Below are positions 15,739 through 25,775 of a stretch of DNA of 64,000 nucleotides, in pieces (the first letter of the stretch is position 1; the number at the start of each line of letters is the position of its first letter). Under the pieces are notes generated by a model. The model made no database searches. It worked only from the letters and a program-made list of their open reading frames with translations, and was not told the origin of the DNA. A program made the position numbers and the translations under genes. Source of the stretch: Streptomyces sp. NBC_00236 (GTDB taxonomy: Bacteria; Actinomycetota; Actinomycetes; Streptomycetales; Streptomycetaceae); the NCBI RefSeq assembly GCF_036195045.1, contig NZ_CP108100.1, positions 4,588,001 to 4,652,000 on the forward strand, read 5' to 3'.

Positions 15739-16490
15739 CGTCCGGGGGGCCCGGGGCGGCCGGAGAACCTCCGGACCGATGGACGCCCGAACGGATGCGG
15801 GCGGCCCGGCCGCTGCCTCTCCCGGTGCGGCTGGGGCCACGGTCCGACAGCTGGGTTTCCGCCTCGGCGCTCGACCTCTCCGCACCGCCGGAGCAGCCCG
15901 GCCTTCCCGCCGAGAGGGCTGAGGGCGCCGAGGTGTGGACCCTGTTGCTGACGGCACAGGGCCCGGCCGCCGAGGCCGCCGGTGCCGCCGCGCTCGCCGC
16001 GCCCGAACGCGGGGTGTACAGCGCGCTCGAACCGGGCGCGGCTCGACGCCGGTTCGCCCTGGTCCGCGGCGGACTGCGCCTGCTCGCCTCGGCCCACCTG
16101 GGGTGCCCGCCGTCCAGGATCGCGCTCCTGGACGGACCCTGTCCGCTGTGCACACGGCTGCACGACAGCGTCGCGGCTGTGGCGGGGGCGGCGCCGTTGC
16201 ACTTCTCCTGGGACCGGTGTGGCGATCTAGTGGTCTACGCAGTGTCCGGAACGACGGTGGGAGCAGGCGTCTCCCTGCTCGCCGAGCACGGTGATCCGGA
16301 CGCGGCAGCGGCCGCGCGACGGGCGGCCCGCCTGACGGCCGGAGGCCGCGCGGTGATGCGCGGCGGGTGCACGGGGCCGGGGATCATCGCGGACCGGACC
16401 GTGGACATGGTGGACGTGCCGCACGGTTACAGCGCCGCGGTCGTATGCCACACCGCCCGGCCGGTCAGCCGGCCTGACCCGAACCGATGA
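15735..16490 (+). CDS. 4'-phosphopantetheinyl-transferase-like protein lacking catalytic motifs
   Basis: The 251-residue protein resembles Sfp-type phosphopantetheinyl transferases: WVSASALDLS early on, ARRRFALVRGGLRLLASAHLG (the usual RRRFV-AR-LLR helix), GPCPLCTRLH (where PPTases have CPxCGGPHG), PLHFSWDRCGDLVVYAV, and near the end VDVPHGYSAAVV, the usual last strand. The metal-binding motif (V/I)GxDxE is replaced by VGAGVSLL, and the W-x-x-KE-A-x-x-K segment is missing; the protein is correspondingly short between these points. It is therefore probably catalytically dead. It starts at GTG 15735, coupled to the DUF3263 gene, and its 3' end overlaps the convergent membrane-protein gene by 26 bases. 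The homology is judged by eye. Confidence 0.6.
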   Translation: MTSGGPGAAGEPPDRWTPERMRAARPLPLPVRLGPRSDSWVSASALDLSAPPEQPGLPAERAEGAEVWTLLLTAQGPAAEAAGAAALAAPERGVYSALEPGAARRRFALVRGGLRLLASAHLGCPPSRIALLDGPCPLCTRLHDSVAAVAGAAPLHFSWDRCGDLVVYAVSGTTVGAGVSLLAEHGDPDAAAAARRAARLTAGGRAVMRGGCTGPGIIADRTVDMVDVPHGYSAAVVCHTARPVSRPDPNR

Positions 16491-17025
16491 GCCCGCGCAC
16501 CACACGGACCTGCAGCCTCGCCAGCCGCACGATGATCCACGGACCTGCGAAGAGGGCCGCCACACCTCCCGCGAAGTGCAGCGCGACGACCCCGAGGGGA
16601 TGCGGGCCGCCCCACGCCGGGTCCGGGTAGGAACGCCAGCCCCAGACCGGGTACGTGAGGTTGCGCGCGCAGACGATCAGCCAGCCGGCCACCGCGAGGA
16701 ACCCCAGCGCGCCCACGAGCATGTTGAGGAAGAAGAACGCGACATGGCGGACGAGGCGCCCGTCCCCGCTGCGGCGGCCGATCTCCTCACCCAGCCAGAA
16801 CCGGGCACGGATCCGCTCGAAGCCGGGGCCGGACACGGCGACCACCGCGAGCACGGCCAGCAGGATCAGCGGCGCGAGTTCCTCATGGCCGTGGTCCTGG
16901 GCGGCCTTCAGGACGTATCGCAGAACGAGGACCAGACTGAGCGCGAGCGGCAGCAGGAGGCAGTACAGCACGTACATCCAGGTCTGTCGCCGTAACAGCA
17001 GTTGATGTATCGGGGCATCGGGCAC
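16465..17025 (-). CDS. four-helix membrane protein, sensor-domain-like, no kinase
   Basis: The 186-residue protein has four likely membrane segments: YVLYCLLLPLALSLVLVL, PLILLAVLAVVAVSG, FFFLNMLVGALGFLAVAGWLIV and PLGVVALHFAGGVAALFAGP. The last two resemble the integral sensor module found before actinobacterial histidine kinases (ARLxxxxxRxLIG at the end), but there is no kinase domain here or next door. The start is the GTG at 17025, preceded by GAGGAAGGA; an upstream in-frame start would run into the otsB promoter. The function is unknown and the similarity to the sensor family is an impression. Confidence 0.65.
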   Translation of the reverse strand: MPDAPIHQLLLRRQTWMYVLYCLLLPLALSLVLVLRYVLKAAQDHGHEELAPLILLAVLAVVAVSGPGFERIRARFWLGEEIGRRSGDGRLVRHVAFFFLNMLVGALGFLAVAGWLIVCARNLTYPVWGWRSYPDPAWGGPHPLGVVALHFAGGVAALFAGPWIIVRLARLQVRVVRGLIGSGQAG

Positions 17026-17165
17026 AGCGCGGTCCTTCCTCGGGGCGGACACTTTAAGCCCTTCCGGCCGCCGAGGAGTGGGAATCAAGTCAGCGCCCCG
17101 GCCACCCGTACAGGCACTCCGCCCGCAGGCGCCCGCTCGCAGGCCACCGCCTATAGGCTCGGCCC

Positions 17166-18020
17166 ATGGGCAGCACTCCGCACACCCCACCCCTGCCGGC
17201 CCCGGTCACCTCCGCCGGACGGGAGGGCCTCGCCGCGCTCCTCGACCGGCCCGACCGCGCCGTCATCGCACTCGATTTCGACGGCACGCTCGCCGACATC
17301 GTCCCGGACCCCGAACAGGCCCGCGCCCACCACGGCGCCGTCGAGGCACTGGCCGCGCTGGCCCCCAAGGTCGCGTCGATCGCCGTGATCACCGGCCGCC
17401 CGGCCGGCGTGGCGGTCCGCTACGGCGGCTTCGCCGGGGTCACCGGACTGGACCGGCTCGTCGTCCTCGGCCACTACGGTGCCGAACGCTGGGACGCCGT
17501 CTCCGGCACCGTCCACGCCCCCGCCCCGCACCCCGGCGTCGCCGCGGTCCGGGCCGAACTTCCCGGCGTACTCGACCGGTTCGACTCCTGGCACGGCACC
17601 TGGACAGAGGAGAAGGGCCAGGCGCTCGCCGTCCACACCCGCCGCGCCGCCGACCCGCAGGCCGCCTTCGAGGCCCTGCGCGGCCCCCTGGGCGAGCTCG
17701 CCGCCCGCCACGGCCTGATCGTCGAACCGGGGCGCCTGGTCCTGGAGTTGCGCCCTCCGGGCATGGACAAGGGCGTGGCCCTCACCGAGTACGTACGCGA
17801 GAACGGCGCCGGGTCCGTGCTCTACGCGGGCGACGACCTGGGCGACCTGGCCGCGTACGCCGCCGTGGAGAAGCTCCGCACCGAGGGCCCGGACGGCATC
17901 CCGGGCCTGCTCGTCTGCAGCGGCACGGAAGTGCCGGAACTGGCGGAGCGCGCCGATCTGGCGCTGCCGGGCCCGGGGGCCGTCGTCGGGCTCCTGTCCG
18001 CCCTGGCCGAGCGCCTCTAG
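17166..18020 (+). CDS. otsB: trehalose-6-phosphate phosphatase
   Basis: This is a 284-residue HAD-superfamily enzyme. Motif I is LDFDGTLADI (nucleophile Asp and acid/base Asp), motif II is AVITGRP, and motif IV is GDDLGDLAAY. The trehalose-phosphatase features VLGHYGAERW, HGTWTEEKGQALAVHTRRA and LVLELRPPGMDKGVAL are present. It dephosphorylates trehalose 6-phosphate to trehalose. The length is standard. It faces the synthase gene tail to tail with only 35 bases between the stop codons, so the two steps of one pathway are on opposite strands. Confidence 0.94.
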   Translation: MGSTPHTPPLPAPVTSAGREGLAALLDRPDRAVIALDFDGTLADIVPDPEQARAHHGAVEALAALAPKVASIAVITGRPAGVAVRYGGFAGVTGLDRLVVLGHYGAERWDAVSGTVHAPAPHPGVAAVRAELPGVLDRFDSWHGTWTEEKGQALAVHTRRAADPQAAFEALRGPLGELAARHGLIVEPGRLVLELRPPGMDKGVALTEYVRENGAGSVLYAGDDLGDLAAYAAVEKLRTEGPDGIPGLLVCSGTEVPELAERADLALPGPGAVVGLLSALAERL

Positions 18021-18055
18021 CGCCGGGGTCCGGGCGGCGGGGTCCGGACGGTCGG

Positions 18056-19447
18056 TCAGCCCTGGCCGAGGGCGTCCAGCTGGTCCAGGAACCACTGCTG
18101 CGGCGGCAGCGCGGTGGCCGCCGCGGCCAGCCGCTTCGTACGGGCAGCCCGCTCGTCGTCCGCCATCGTCAGCGCCTCGTGGAGGGCCGAGGCGGTGGCG
18201 GAGACGTCGTACGGGTTCACCGTGATCGCGTCGGCGCCCAGCTCCTCGTACGCCCCCGCCTCCCGCGACAGGACCAGCGCGCAGCCGTGGTCGGAGACGA
18301 CCGGGACCTCCTTGGCGACCAGGTTCATCCCGTCCCGGATCGGGTTGACGAGTGCGACGTCGGCCAGCCGGTACGCCGCCAGCGAGCGGGCGAAGTCGTC
18401 CTTCACGTGGAGGACGACCGGGGTCCAGTCGGCCGTCCCGTACGCCTCGTTGACGGAGTCGGCGACGCGCTGCACCTCGGCCGTGTACTCCCGGTAGACC
18501 GCCAGGTCCTGCCGTGAGGGGTAGGCGAACGCGATGTGGACGACGCGCCCGCGCCACTCGGGCCGCTCGTCGAGCAGGGCGCGGTAGGCGAGCATCCCGC
18601 GGACGATGTTCTTGGACAGTTCCGTACGGTCCACCCGCACGATCGTCTTCCGGCCGGGGCCGACCTGCTCCCGCAGCGCCGCCATCCGCTCGTCCACGTC
18701 CGCCTCATGGGCGCGGCGGCGCAGGAAGTCCGCGTCGGCGCCCAGGCCGTGCACCCCGATCCGGGTGTGCCCGGTGCCGCCGAGGATCTCCGCACAGCAG
18801 CCGATGAACGCGTCCGCCCAGCGGCGGGTCAGGAACGCCGCCCGGTCCGCGCCGAGGATGCCGCGCAGCAGCTGCTCGGCGATGTCGTCGGGCAGCAGCC
18901 GGAAGTAGTCGACGGGCGCCCACGGGGTGTGCGAGAAGTGGCCGATCCGCAGGTCGGGCCGGAGCTCGCGGAGCATCCCGGGCACCAGCGCCAGGTGGTA
19001 GTCCTGCACGAGGACCGCCGCGCCCTCGCCCGCCTCCTCGGCGAGCGCTTCGGCGAAGGCCCGGTTGTACGTCTCGAAGGAGGCCCACTGCCGCCGGAAC
19101 TCGGCGTCGAAGACGGGCTCGACGGGGGTCTGGTAGAGCAGGTGGTGGACGAACCAGAGCACCGAGTTGGCGATGCCGTTGTACGCGTCGGCGTGCACTC
19201 CCGCGTCGATGTCGAGCATCCGGACACCCGGTTCGCCGACCCCGCGCCGCACCGCCTCCCGGTCACCGTCCCCGAGGGCGGCGCAGACCCACATCTTGTC
19301 GTCCACGGCGCTCAGGCCGGAGACGAGACCGCCCCCGCCGCGCTTGGCGTCGAGGGTGCCGTCCTCGCGCAGCGCGTACGAGACCGGGCCGCGGTTGGAC
19401 GCGACGAGTACCTGGGCAGCGGGCTGAGGGGCGTGCTCGGAGACCAT
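18056..19447 (-). CDS. otsA: trehalose-6-phosphate synthase (GT20)
   Basis: The 463-residue GT20 glycosyltransferase begins with VLVASNRGPVSYALREDG and carries GGGLVSGLSAV, LVQDYHLALVPGMLRELRPDLRIGHFSHTPWAP, VDRTELSKNIVRGMLAYRALL, FAYPSRQDLAVYREY and the donor site LVNPIRDGMNLVAKE. It makes trehalose 6-phosphate from glucose 6-phosphate and a nucleotide-activated glucose. OtsB encoded next to it completes the OtsAB pathway. Actinobacterial OtsA is often GDP-glucose dependent, which cannot be read from the sequence. The gpgS gene upstream on the same strand suggests a compatible-solute group. Confidence 0.93.
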   Translation of the reverse strand: MVSEHAPQPAAQVLVASNRGPVSYALREDGTLDAKRGGGGLVSGLSAVDDKMWVCAALGDGDREAVRRGVGEPGVRMLDIDAGVHADAYNGIANSVLWFVHHLLYQTPVEPVFDAEFRRQWASFETYNRAFAEALAEEAGEGAAVLVQDYHLALVPGMLRELRPDLRIGHFSHTPWAPVDYFRLLPDDIAEQLLRGILGADRAAFLTRRWADAFIGCCAEILGGTGHTRIGVHGLGADADFLRRRAHEADVDERMAALREQVGPGRKTIVRVDRTELSKNIVRGMLAYRALLDERPEWRGRVVHIAFAYPSRQDLAVYREYTAEVQRVADSVNEAYGTADWTPVVLHVKDDFARSLAAYRLADVALVNPIRDGMNLVAKEVPVVSDHGCALVLSREAGAYEELGADAITVNPYDVSATASALHEALTMADDERAARTKRLAAAATALPPQQWFLDQLDALGQG

Positions 19448-19500
19448 GGGCGAAATCTAGCCCGATCATGAACCGCCCAAACGTGCGAAAGCAGGCCACG

Positions 19501-19551
19501 TCACGCCGCGCGGCGTGAAACGTGCCCCTCGATTCACGCCGCGCGGCGTGA
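19501..19551. repeat. two identical 18-bp perfect palindromes between gpgS and otsA
   Basis: TCACGCCGCGCGGCGTGA occurs at 19501-19518 and 19534-19551, 33 bases apart. The copy at 19534 is inside gpgS and encodes its last residues (SRRAA) and stop codon; the other copy is non-coding. They may act as a terminator or as twin operators upstream of otsA. Confidence 0.85.
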
Positions 19552-20511
19552 GACGTACTCCTCGATCTCGCGCATCGGCGGCCGTTCCTCGGTGTCCACC
19601 GGGTAGGTGTGCGGCACGAACCCGTGCTCGCCGCGCTCGAACTGGGTCAGCGACGGGCGGACCAGATGCCCCCGGGACAGCCGGAGTTGAGCGGTCCGGT
19701 AGATGGCGGCCGCCATCCGGCCGAGCGCCTGGCCGTCCTGGTGGCGGTGCTTCCTGACGCCGACGTCGACCTGGGCGAGGGCGTCCAGGCCGACCGTGTG
19801 CAGGGCGTCGACGAGCAGGCCCAGCTCCACTCCGTAACCGACCGGAAACGGCAGCCGCTCCAGCAGCGAGCGGCGCACGGCGTACTCGCCGCCCAGCGGC
19901 TGGACGAACCCGGCCAGCTGGGGCCAGTGCAGATTGAGCAGCGGGCGTGCCACCATTTCGGTGACCCGGCCGCCCTGACCGGTGGTGTCGCCGAACGGGC
20001 GGTCGTACATGGCCTTGACGAACTGCACCGAGGGTTCGGTCAGCAGCGGGCCGACGATGCCGGAGACGAAGTCCGCCGAGAAGTCCTTCAGGTCCGCGTC
20101 GATGAAGCAGACGATGTCGCCGCCGGTCACCAGGAGTGACCGCCACAGCACCTCGCCCTTGCCGGGGACGGCCGGAACGCGGGGCAGGATCGCGTCGCGG
20201 TGGACGACGCGGGCGCCGGCCCGGCGGGCGACCGCGGTGGTGGCGTCCGTCGAACCGGAATCGATCACCACGAGCTCGTCGACCAGCCGGACCTTCTCCA
20301 TGAGCTCGCGCCGGATCGTCGTGACGATGTCCCCGACCGTCTCCGCCTCGTTCAGCGCCGGCAGCACCACGCTCACCGTCGGGCGGCCGTGCGCCTCGTT
20401 CCTGGCGTCGAGCAGACGGTCCAGCGGACGGTCGGCGGCTGACCAGGAACGCCTGGTCAGCCAGCGTTCGACCTCTTCCAGCACGGTCGATACTCCCTGT
20501 ATGTGATCCAT
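19534..20511 (-). CDS. gpgS: glucosyl-3-phosphoglycerate synthase (GT81)
   Basis: The 325-residue glycosyltransferase has PTVSVVLPALNEAETVGDIV, LVVIDSGSTDAT, the metal-binding DADLKDFSADFV (DxD type), FVKAMYDRPF, GGRVTEMVARPLLNLHWPQLAGFVQPLGGEYA and YGVELGLLVDAL, which together are characteristic of GpgS. It transfers glucose to 3-phosphoglycerate, the first step towards glucosylglycerate and, in mycobacteria, methylglucose lipopolysaccharides. The N-terminal 40 residues (VERWLTRRSWSAAD) are usual for the family. It lies upstream of otsA on the same strand with 86 bases between, containing the twin palindromes. Confidence 0.92.
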   Translation of the reverse strand: MDHIQGVSTVLEEVERWLTRRSWSAADRPLDRLLDARNEAHGRPTVSVVLPALNEAETVGDIVTTIRRELMEKVRLVDELVVIDSGSTDATTAVARRAGARVVHRDAILPRVPAVPGKGEVLWRSLLVTGGDIVCFIDADLKDFSADFVSGIVGPLLTEPSVQFVKAMYDRPFGDTTGQGGRVTEMVARPLLNLHWPQLAGFVQPLGGEYAVRRSLLERLPFPVGYGVELGLLVDALHTVGLDALAQVDVGVRKHRHQDGQALGRMAAAIYRTAQLRLSRGHLVRPSLTQFERGEHGFVPHTYPVDTEERPPMREIEEYVSRRAA

Positions 20512-20638
20512 CTCGCGGTACGGACGACTATCTCAACAGTCCAGTGCTTCGGTTACAGTCTTGAACAACGCAGATGGCCGTCGCATGCCGGGGTCCGTCC
20601 GCCGATAAACGCCTGGATCCATGGTCCAGTGCCACAGC

Positions 20639-20763
20639 GCTCATCCAGAGGGACAGAGGGAACGGCCCGTTGAAGTCCCGGCAACCCTCCCGCCGACCGC
20701 GAGGTCAGGTGGGGAAGGTGCCAATTCCGTCTCGTGACGAAATGCGTCGCGAGGAAGATGAGG
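20639..20763 (+). ncRNA. SAM-I (S-box) riboswitch controlling thrC
   Basis: The leader shows the S-box landmarks in order: P1 5' strand CTCATCC (20640-20646), AGAGGGACAGAGGGA, GGCCCGTTGAAG, CCCGGCAACC, then GGTGCCAATTCC, a P4-like hairpin, and the closing AGATGAG. GATGAG at 20757-20762 pairs with CTCATC to close P1. The thrC ribosome-binding region (AGGAG at 20761-20765) directly abuts and partly overlaps the P1 3' strand, so SAM binding would hide it. This suggests repression at translation initiation when SAM is high. Confidence 0.88.
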
Positions 20764-20781
20764 AGAAAGGGCCTCGCCATC

Positions 20782-22077
20782 ATGGCTATCGAGACTGTTG
20801 CAGCACCCACCGAAACTTCCGTGGACCTCGGTCCCGCCGCGGCGCTTTCCTGCCGCGAATGCGGAGAGCGATTCGCACTCGGCCCCCTTTTCGCCTGCGC
20901 GTCCTGTTTCGGGCCGCTCGAAGTGGCGTACGACCTGCCGAGCGGCTCTCCCGACGAGCTGAAGAAGCGCATCGAGGCCGGGCCCAACAACATCTGGCGC
21001 TACGCGCCGCTGCTGCCGGTCCCCTCCGATGTCGCCGACAAGCCCAACATCAACCCGGGCTTCACCAAGCTGGTCAAGGCCGACAACCTCGCCCGTGAAC
21101 TGGGCGTCACCGGCGGTCTGTACGTCAAGGACGACTCCGGCAACCCGACGCACTCCTTCAAGGACCGCGTCGTCGCGATCGCCGTCGAGGCCGCCCGCGC
21201 CTTCGGATTCACCACCCTGTCCTGCTCCTCCACCGGCAACCTCGCGGGGGCCGTCGGCGCCGCCGCCGCCCGGGCCGGCCTGCGCTCCTGCGTGTTCATC
21301 CCGCACGACCTGGAGCAGGGCAAGGTCGTCATGGCCGCGGTGTACGGCGGTGAGCTGGTCGGCATCGAGGGCAACTACGACGACGTCAACCGCTTCTGCT
21401 CCGAGCTCATCGGCGACCCGCTCGGCGAGGGCTGGGGCTTCGTCAACGTCAACCTGCGCCCGTACTACGGCGAAGGCTCCAAGACGCTGGCCTACGAGAT
21501 CTGCGAGCAGCTCGGCTGGCAGCTGCCCGACCAGATCGTCATCCCGATCGCGTCCGGCTCGCAGCTCACGAAGATCGACAAGGGTCTCCAGGAGCTGATC
21601 AAGCTCGGCCTGGTCGAGGACAAGCCGTACAAGATCTTCGGAGCCCAGGCCGAGGGCTGCTCCCCGGTCTCCGCCGCCTTCAAGGCCGGGCACGACGTCG
21701 TACGGCCGCAGAAGCCGAACACGATCGCCAAGTCCCTGGCGATCGGCAACCCGGCCGACGGCCCGTACGTCCTGGACATCGCCCGCCGCACCGGTGGCGC
21801 CGTCGAGGACGTCAACGACGAGCAGGTCGTCGACGCGATCAAGCTGCTGGCCCGCACCGAGGGCATCTTCGCCGAGACGGCGGGCGGGGTGACGGTCGGC
21901 GTGACGAAGAAGCTGATCGACGCCGGTCTGCTGGACCCGTCGCTCACCACCGTCGTCCTGAACACCGGTGACGGCCTCAAGACGCTGGACGCGGTGGCCG
22001 CCACCTCGCAGGTGAGCGCCACGATCCGCCCGAGCCTGGACGCCTTCCGCGCCGCGGGCCTCGCCGCGACCAGCTGA
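20782..22077 (+). CDS. thrC: threonine synthase
   Basis: The 431-residue PLP enzyme has an N-terminal cysteine pair unit (LSCRECGERFALGPLFACASCFGPLEVAYD) and the PLP lysine Lys127 in NPTHSFKDRV. SCSSTGNLAGAVGAAAARAG follows as the phosphate-binding region, with IPIASGSQLTKIDKG further on. It converts O-phosphohomoserine to threonine. ATG 20782 (MAIETVAAP) fits the family start and follows AGGAGAAAGGG; the in-frame ATG 16 codons upstream falls inside the riboswitch. Threonine synthase competes with methionine synthesis for homoserine-derived carbon, which gives sense to SAM control. The small sulfur-carrier-like gene follows after 41 bases, probably in the same operon. Confidence 0.95.
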   Translation: MAIETVAAPTETSVDLGPAAALSCRECGERFALGPLFACASCFGPLEVAYDLPSGSPDELKKRIEAGPNNIWRYAPLLPVPSDVADKPNINPGFTKLVKADNLARELGVTGGLYVKDDSGNPTHSFKDRVVAIAVEAARAFGFTTLSCSSTGNLAGAVGAAAARAGLRSCVFIPHDLEQGKVVMAAVYGGELVGIEGNYDDVNRFCSELIGDPLGEGWGFVNVNLRPYYGEGSKTLAYEICEQLGWQLPDQIVIPIASGSQLTKIDKGLQELIKLGLVEDKPYKIFGAQAEGCSPVSAAFKAGHDVVRPQKPNTIAKSLAIGNPADGPYVLDIARRTGGAVEDVNDEQVVDAIKLLARTEGIFAETAGGVTVGVTKKLIDAGLLDPSLTTVVLNTGDGLKTLDAVAATSQVSATIRPSLDAFRAAGLAATS

Positions 22078-22118
22078 GAAGCTTCCGACCACCCGAGACT
22101 TCAGGAAGGGCACCCACC

Positions 22119-22397
22119 ATGAGCGTCAAGGTCCGTATCCCCACCATCCTCCGCACCTACACGGGCGGTCAGGCCGAGGTCCCGGCAGAGGGCGAGACCC
22201 TCTCCCAGGTCATCGAGTCCCTGGAGAAGGACCACCCGGGCATCGCCGCCCGCGTCCTGGACGACCAGGGCAAGCTGCGCCGCTTCGTGAACGTGTACGT
22301 CAACGACGACGACGTGCGCTTCGAGGGCGGCCTGGACGCGGTCACCCCGGACGGCGCCGGCATCTCCATCATCCCGGCCGTCGCCGGCGGCTGCTGA
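22119..22397 (+). CDS. ThiS/MoaD-family sulfur-carrier-like protein ending in Gly-Gly-Cys
   Basis: The 92-residue beta-grasp protein has the family pattern VKVRIPTILRTYTGGQAEV, VIESLEKDHPGIAARVLDD, RRFVNVYVNDDDVRFEGGLDAV, and SIIPAVAGG. ThiS, MoaD and CysO end in Gly-Gly, which is adenylated and thiocarboxylated. Here a cysteine codon (TGC) follows the Gly-Gly before the stop, so the tail would have to be trimmed or the protein uses another chemistry. In mycobacteria CysO delivers sulfur for a cysteine synthase. The gene follows thrC by 41 bases with GGAAGG before the ATG, and ends at a strong terminator, so the two form an operon under the SAM riboswitch. Confidence 0.9.
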   Translation: MSVKVRIPTILRTYTGGQAEVPAEGETLSQVIESLEKDHPGIAARVLDDQGKLRRFVNVYVNDDDVRFEGGLDAVTPDGAGISIIPAVAGGC

Positions 22398-22450
22398 GCC
22401 ACGGCCCGGGCCCTTCGAGGCCGCCGGGCCGACTTCACAGCGTGACCACG

Positions 22451-22485
22451 ATTGCCCCCTCCGCAAGAGAAGCGGAGGGGGCAAT
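22451..22485 (+). terminator. terminator of the thrC operon
   Basis: A perfect 14-bp stem (22451-22464 and 22472-22485) with a 7-base loop, followed by TCTG, lies 53 bases after the stop codon of the ThiS-like gene. Confidence 0.85.
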
Positions 22486-22842
22486 TCTGCATGGTTGAGC
22501 GGGGTACAGTGAGGGAAGTCCCCTCCGCTGCCCGTGCCCCCCGCATATGAGAATGCGCCTGGCCACGACAAGATGCAGCCAAAGTACGTGAGCCCCTTGC
22601 GCCATAAGTCGCCTTTGCCTGGCCTGACTTGCCCTGGAATCTCATGAATCCCTCACATTCGGGCGATCGGTGCTGCCCAGAATTCTCGTCCGATTGACCT
22701 GTTGCAGAGGGCAGTTGGGCAGATACATTCGGCCGCGGTCGACGCGTTCCGGCGCACACACCCTCTCCTGTCGGAGGGTGAGTTCTGACCCGGGCCCGCG
22801 AAGTGCGGTCCCGTGCAAGGGCCAGTAATAGGGGAGTTAGGC
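22486..22842 (+). other. long leader region of the cold-shock gene
   Basis: About 350 bases without a credible gene. The segment 22560-22760 is AT-richer than its surroundings. Cold-shock genes often have long structured 5' leaders, so a regulatory transcript leader is likely, but I see no defined motif. Confidence 0.45.
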
Positions 22843-23049
22843 ATGGCTCAGGGCACCGTCAAGTGGTTCAACGCGGAGAAGGGGTACGGCTTCATCGCGG
22901 TCGACGGTGGTGCGGATGTTTTCGTCCACTACAGCGCGATCCAGATGGACGGGTACCGCACCCTCGAAGAGGGTCAGCGAGTTGAATTCGAGATCTCGCA
23001 GGGCCAGAAGGGGCCCCAGGCGGACATGGTCAAGCTCGCCGTCGGCTGA
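22843..23049 (+). CDS. cold-shock protein (CspA family)
   Basis: The 68-residue single cold-shock domain has both RNA-binding motifs: RNP1 as KGYGFIAV and RNP2 as VFVHYSAI, within [20 protein letters not shown]. It would bind single-stranded nucleic acid as an RNA chaperone. ATG 22843 is chosen because GGGGAG lies upstream in AGGGGAGTTAGGC and because the family starts MAxGTVKWFN; an upstream in-frame ATG at 22813 would add a 10-residue leader not found in the family. A strong hairpin follows the stop codon, so the gene is monocistronic. Confidence 0.96.
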   Translation: MAQGTVKWFNAEKGYGFIAVDGGADVFVHYSAIQMDGYRTLEEGQRVEFEISQGQKGPQADMVKLAVG

Positions 23050-25116
<2,067 letters not shown>

Positions 25117-25152
25117 TCCTGACGGATCGGTAGCTCCTGCACAGCTGTACAC

Positions 25153-25192
25153 GACATCGGCCCCCGGGGATTCGTCCCCGGGGGCCGATGTC
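25153..25192 (+). terminator. terminator of groEL2
   Basis: A perfect 18-bp stem (25153-25170 and 25175-25192) closed by a TTCG tetraloop lies 36 bases after the groEL2 stop codon. It also lies just past the 3' end of the convergent DinB-like gene. Confidence 0.92.
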
Positions 25193-25220
25193 ATGTCTGT
25201 CGCCGCCCGGCCGGGACGGT

Positions 25221-25709
25221 TCAGCGGCCCGTGGTTCCGTCGAGGAGTTCGCGCAGGATGTCGGCGTGGCCGGCGTGGCGTCCCGTTTCCTCGATCATGT
25301 GCGTGAGCGCCCACCGCAGGGACGGTCCTTTCGGCCGGGACGCCGGGCGGGCGACGGTGACGGTCAGGTCGGAGGCGGCACGGACGACCGTGTTCGCCCG
25401 GGCGGCCGCGTCGCGGTAGGCGGCCAGGACGTCGTCGACCGTGTCGCCGGGAGCCGCGGCGAAGGTGGCCTGCCAGTCGGTGACCTGCTCGCCGAGGAAC
25501 AGCGAACGCTCCACGTGTGCAAGGTGGTTGACCAGACCCAGCAGGTTGGTGCCCGACGGGACACCGGGCGTGCGGACCTGCGGCTCCGGCACGCCCTCGA
25601 TCTTGGCCGCCATGCAGGCGCGCAGGTAGTCGAGGGAGCCGAGCAGTACGTCCTTCTCCGAGGGGCCTGTGCTCGGCGGCGGCAGGTCACGGCGGCGGGT
25701 GGGACTCAT
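25221..25709 (-). CDS. DinB/DUF664 family protein
   Basis: The 162-residue helical protein has the DinB-fold landmarks: DVLLGSLDYLRACMAAKIEGV at the start, NLLGLVNHLAHVERSLF with the first metal-binding His, and SLRWALTHMIEETGRHAGHADILRELLDG with the later histidines (HMIEETGRHAGHAD). These four-helix-bundle proteins include thiol-dependent transferases and many of unknown role. The metal-site histidines look intact. The gene is upstream-adjacent on the same strand to a methyltransferase gene, 66 bases apart, but an operon is only possible and not shown. Confidence 0.88.
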   Translation of the reverse strand: MSPTRRRDLPPPSTGPSEKDVLLGSLDYLRACMAAKIEGVPEPQVRTPGVPSGTNLLGLVNHLAHVERSLFLGEQVTDWQATFAAAPGDTVDDVLAAYRDAAARANTVVRAASDLTVTVARPASRPKGPSLRWALTHMIEETGRHAGHADILRELLDGTTGR

Positions 25710-25775
25710 GGAAGTGCCCTTCTGCGGGAAGGTCTGAGCAGGTGGGTAGGTGGGTGAGACAGGTCGTCGCGCTGC

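Noticed and set aside
17166..19447. otsA and otsB as one operon
   Set aside because: They are on opposite strands and meet tail to tail, so they cannot share a transcript.
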